In this document: one piece after another, positions 5,829 to 7,169 of the stretch
Layout of the letters: every line of letters begins with the position of its first letter
Numbering within the stretch: position 1 is the first letter of the stretch
DNA from: Desulfobacterales bacterium
GTDB taxonomy: Bacteria; Desulfobacterota; Syntrophobacteria; B119-G9
DNA: 7,169 bases
NCBI GenBank assembly: GCA_026992215.1
Contig: JALXAI010000164.1
Coordinates: 1 to 7,169 of the forward strand
Direction: 5' to 3'
The notes under the pieces: generated by a model
What the model was told of the DNA's origin: nothing
Database searches by the model: none
Seen by the model: the letters and a program-made list of their open reading frames with translations, nothing else
Position numbers and translations under genes: made by a program

Positions 5829-7169
5829 TTACCTGACTCCTTCCCGATAGTGTTCGGATTTTATTCCCAGTCTTCTCATTATTTTTTGAAGTGAAGTTCG
5901 CCCGAGACCGCTAAGTTCGGCGGCTTTGGTCACGTTTCCCCCGGTTTTCTCAAGCAATTCGGAGACGTACTTGAAAGTAAACCGGTTGACCACCCTGTCT
6001 TTTGCCTTTTTATATGGTTCGATAATTCCCTCTGACTCTTGCTTCATCATGTTAAATATGGAGGTGTCTGCGTTGTCATCCATTGCAGCTATATCTTCGG
6101 GACGAATAACGTCATCGGGACAGAACATTACGGTTCTTTTTACAAAATTCTCCAGTTCTCTGACGTTCCCCGGCCATTCCCGGTTCATCAAAATCTTCAG
6201 TGCCTCGATGGAAAATCTCTTGTATGATATCTCCAGTTCGTTGCAGGTTTTTCTGGCAAAATGATTCACGATAAGTGGAATATCCTCTCTGATTTCCCGT
6301 AAAGATGGAGTTTTTAGCGTCAATACATTCAAACGGTAAAACAGATCTTCTCTAAAGGAACCATTACGTATTTTTTGTTCCAAATTCTGATTGGTTGATG
6401 CCATAATGCGTACGTCTACTTTTATTGTGGTTCTTGCCCCCAGCGGCTTAAATTCTTGGTCCTGCAAAACGCGGAGAAGTTTTGTTTGTACAGTGACCGG
6501 AATGTCTCCTATTTCATCCAGCAGAATGGTGCTCTTATGAGCTTCCTCAAAAAGGCCAACGTGGTCTGAGTTTGCTCCTGTAAAGGCGCCTTTTTTGTGT
6601 CCGAAGAGTTCACTTTCCAGTAAATGTTCGGGGATTGCCGGGCAGTTGACAATAACCAGAGGGCGATTACGACGTTTGCTCAGACTGTGTATTGCCCTTG
6701 CAGCAAGCTCTTTCCCAGTGCCGCTCTCTCCCCTGATAAGCACCGTGTAGTCAGTCAATGCTATTGTTTGAATGCTTTCATACAGTTTTTTCATTTGCAG
6801 TGACTGGCCTACAAAGTTCTGGAAAGCAGATTTCTCATTGACTCTCTGCCTCAAATTCATATTTTCCCTTATCAATGAATTTCTTTCTCTTCCTTTTTTC
6901 AACGTTCTGAGCAATGCATCCTTTTCGAAAGGTTTGGTCACGAAATCGTAGGCCCCTCGTTTTATCGCTTCAACCGCTATTTCGATGGTGCCGTAGGCTG
7001 TGATCATTATTATTGTTAACCAAGGATCTATTTTTCTGAGGTGTTCCAGCAGTTCGAGCCCGTCCATTTCCGGCATTCTGATATCAATGAGCGCGACATC
7101 GACCGGTTTTTCTTTGACAAACTGCAATGCTCCCAGGGGATTTGAAAACGTATATACGTTAACTTCCGG
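5829..7169 (-). CDS. Sigma-54-dependent response regulator, NtrC/AtoC type (N-terminus outside window)
   Basis: The frame is open from 7169 to the TAA at 5831-5829, giving 446 residues. A TTG at 7127 exists, but the receiver homology continues upstream, so it is not the true start. Numbered from the window edge: receiver domain about 1-105 with phosphoacceptor D29 in LIDIRMPEMDG, T/S position in ITAYG (56-60) and K79 in TKPF. An AAA+ domain follows at about 115-350, with Walker A GESGTGKE (147-154), the sigma-54-contacting GAFTGA loop (194-199), Walker B LLDEIGD (216-222), and REDLFYRLNV (273-282). The C-terminal Fis-type helix-turn-helix is at 408-437 (GGNVTKAAELSGLGRTSLQKIM). About 24 residues are probably missing, judging by the usual Asp position near 53. 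When phosphorylated, such proteins remodel RNA polymerase-sigma-54 at distant enhancers. The partner kinase may lie beyond 7169. The gene converges on hemA, so it is not in that operon. Confidence 0.93.
   Translation of the reverse strand, partial: PEVNVYTFSNPLGALQFVKEKPVDVALIDIRMPEMDGLELLEHLRKIDPWLTIIMITAYGTIEIAVEAIKRGAYDFVTKPFEKDALLRTLKKGRERNSLIRENMNLRQRVNEKSAFQNFVGQSLQMKKLYESIQTIALTDYTVLIRGESGTGKELAARAIHSLSKRRNRPLVIVNCPAIPEHLLESELFGHKKGAFTGANSDHVGLFEEAHKSTILLDEIGDIPVTVQTKLLRVLQDQEFKPLGARTTIKVDVRIMASTNQNLEQKIRNGSFREDLFYRLNVLTLKTPSLREIREDIPLIVNHFARKTCNELEISYKRFSIEALKILMNREWPGNVRELENFVKRTVMFCPDDVIRPEDIAAMDDNADTSIFNMMKQESEGIIEPYKKAKDRVVNRFTFKYVSELLEKTGGNVTKAAELSGLGRTSLQKIMRRLGIKSEHYREGVR

Noticed and set aside
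7147..7160. Perfect 14-base palindrome AACGTATATACGTT
   Set aside because: It lies inside the receiver-domain coding region, where the codons fit the protein family. Probably chance, though a binding site cannot be excluded.

Overview
The window looks like chromosomal DNA from an anaerobic, sulfate-reducer-like bacterium, most likely Desulfobacterota (Syntrophobacter/Desulfovibrio-like). The main reasons are the compact sirC-ccsA-hemA cluster, a sigma-54 (NtrC-type) response regulator next to it, and AT-moderate codon use with strong GGAGGTGA ribosome-binding sites. No 16S or other phylogenetic marker is present, so the lineage is an inference.

Layout, left to right. (1) 1-577, minus strand: the N-terminal half of a class V PLP-dependent aminotransferase / cysteine desulfurase-like enzyme, cut by the window edge. 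(2) 578-797: a 220-base divergent intergenic region with candidate overlapping promoters and two small inverted repeats. (3) 798-1970, plus strand: a bacterial homologue of archaeo-eukaryotic release factor eRF1/Pelota (baeRF-type), starting at TTG and lacking a recognisable GGQ. (4) 1977-2003: a GC-rich 8-bp hairpin. (5) 2052-2798, plus strand: a metallo-beta-lactamase-fold hydrolase of the AHL-lactonase-like group. (6) 2917-5789, plus strand: a tight tetrapyrrole/cytochrome operon of precorrin-2 dehydrogenase (sirC), a CcsA/HemX-type eight-helix haem-handling membrane protein, and glutamyl-tRNA reductase (hemA). The first two overlap by ATGA and the last two are 3 bases apart. (7) 5829-7169, minus strand: a sigma-54-dependent response regulator converging on hemA, lacking only about its first 24 residues at the window edge.

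How the genes work together: HemA makes glutamate-1-semialdehyde, the committed step to all tetrapyrroles. SirC oxidises precorrin-2 to sirohydrochlorin, the branch to sirohaem, which in sulfate reducers is also the precursor of haem by the alternative (Ahb) route. The CcsA-like protein handles haem for cytochrome c assembly or tunes HemA. The operon therefore couples entry, branch point and use of tetrapyrroles. The baeRF and MBL genes upstream are on the same strand but separated by 81 and 118 bases, and their link to the haem genes is not shown by the sequence.

I found no CRISPR array, tRNA, rRNA, insertion sequence or phage gene, and no stretch over 300 bases without a gene. Nothing here is clearly a new defence or mobile system. 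The least understood element is the GGQ-less release-factor homologue and its MBL neighbour.
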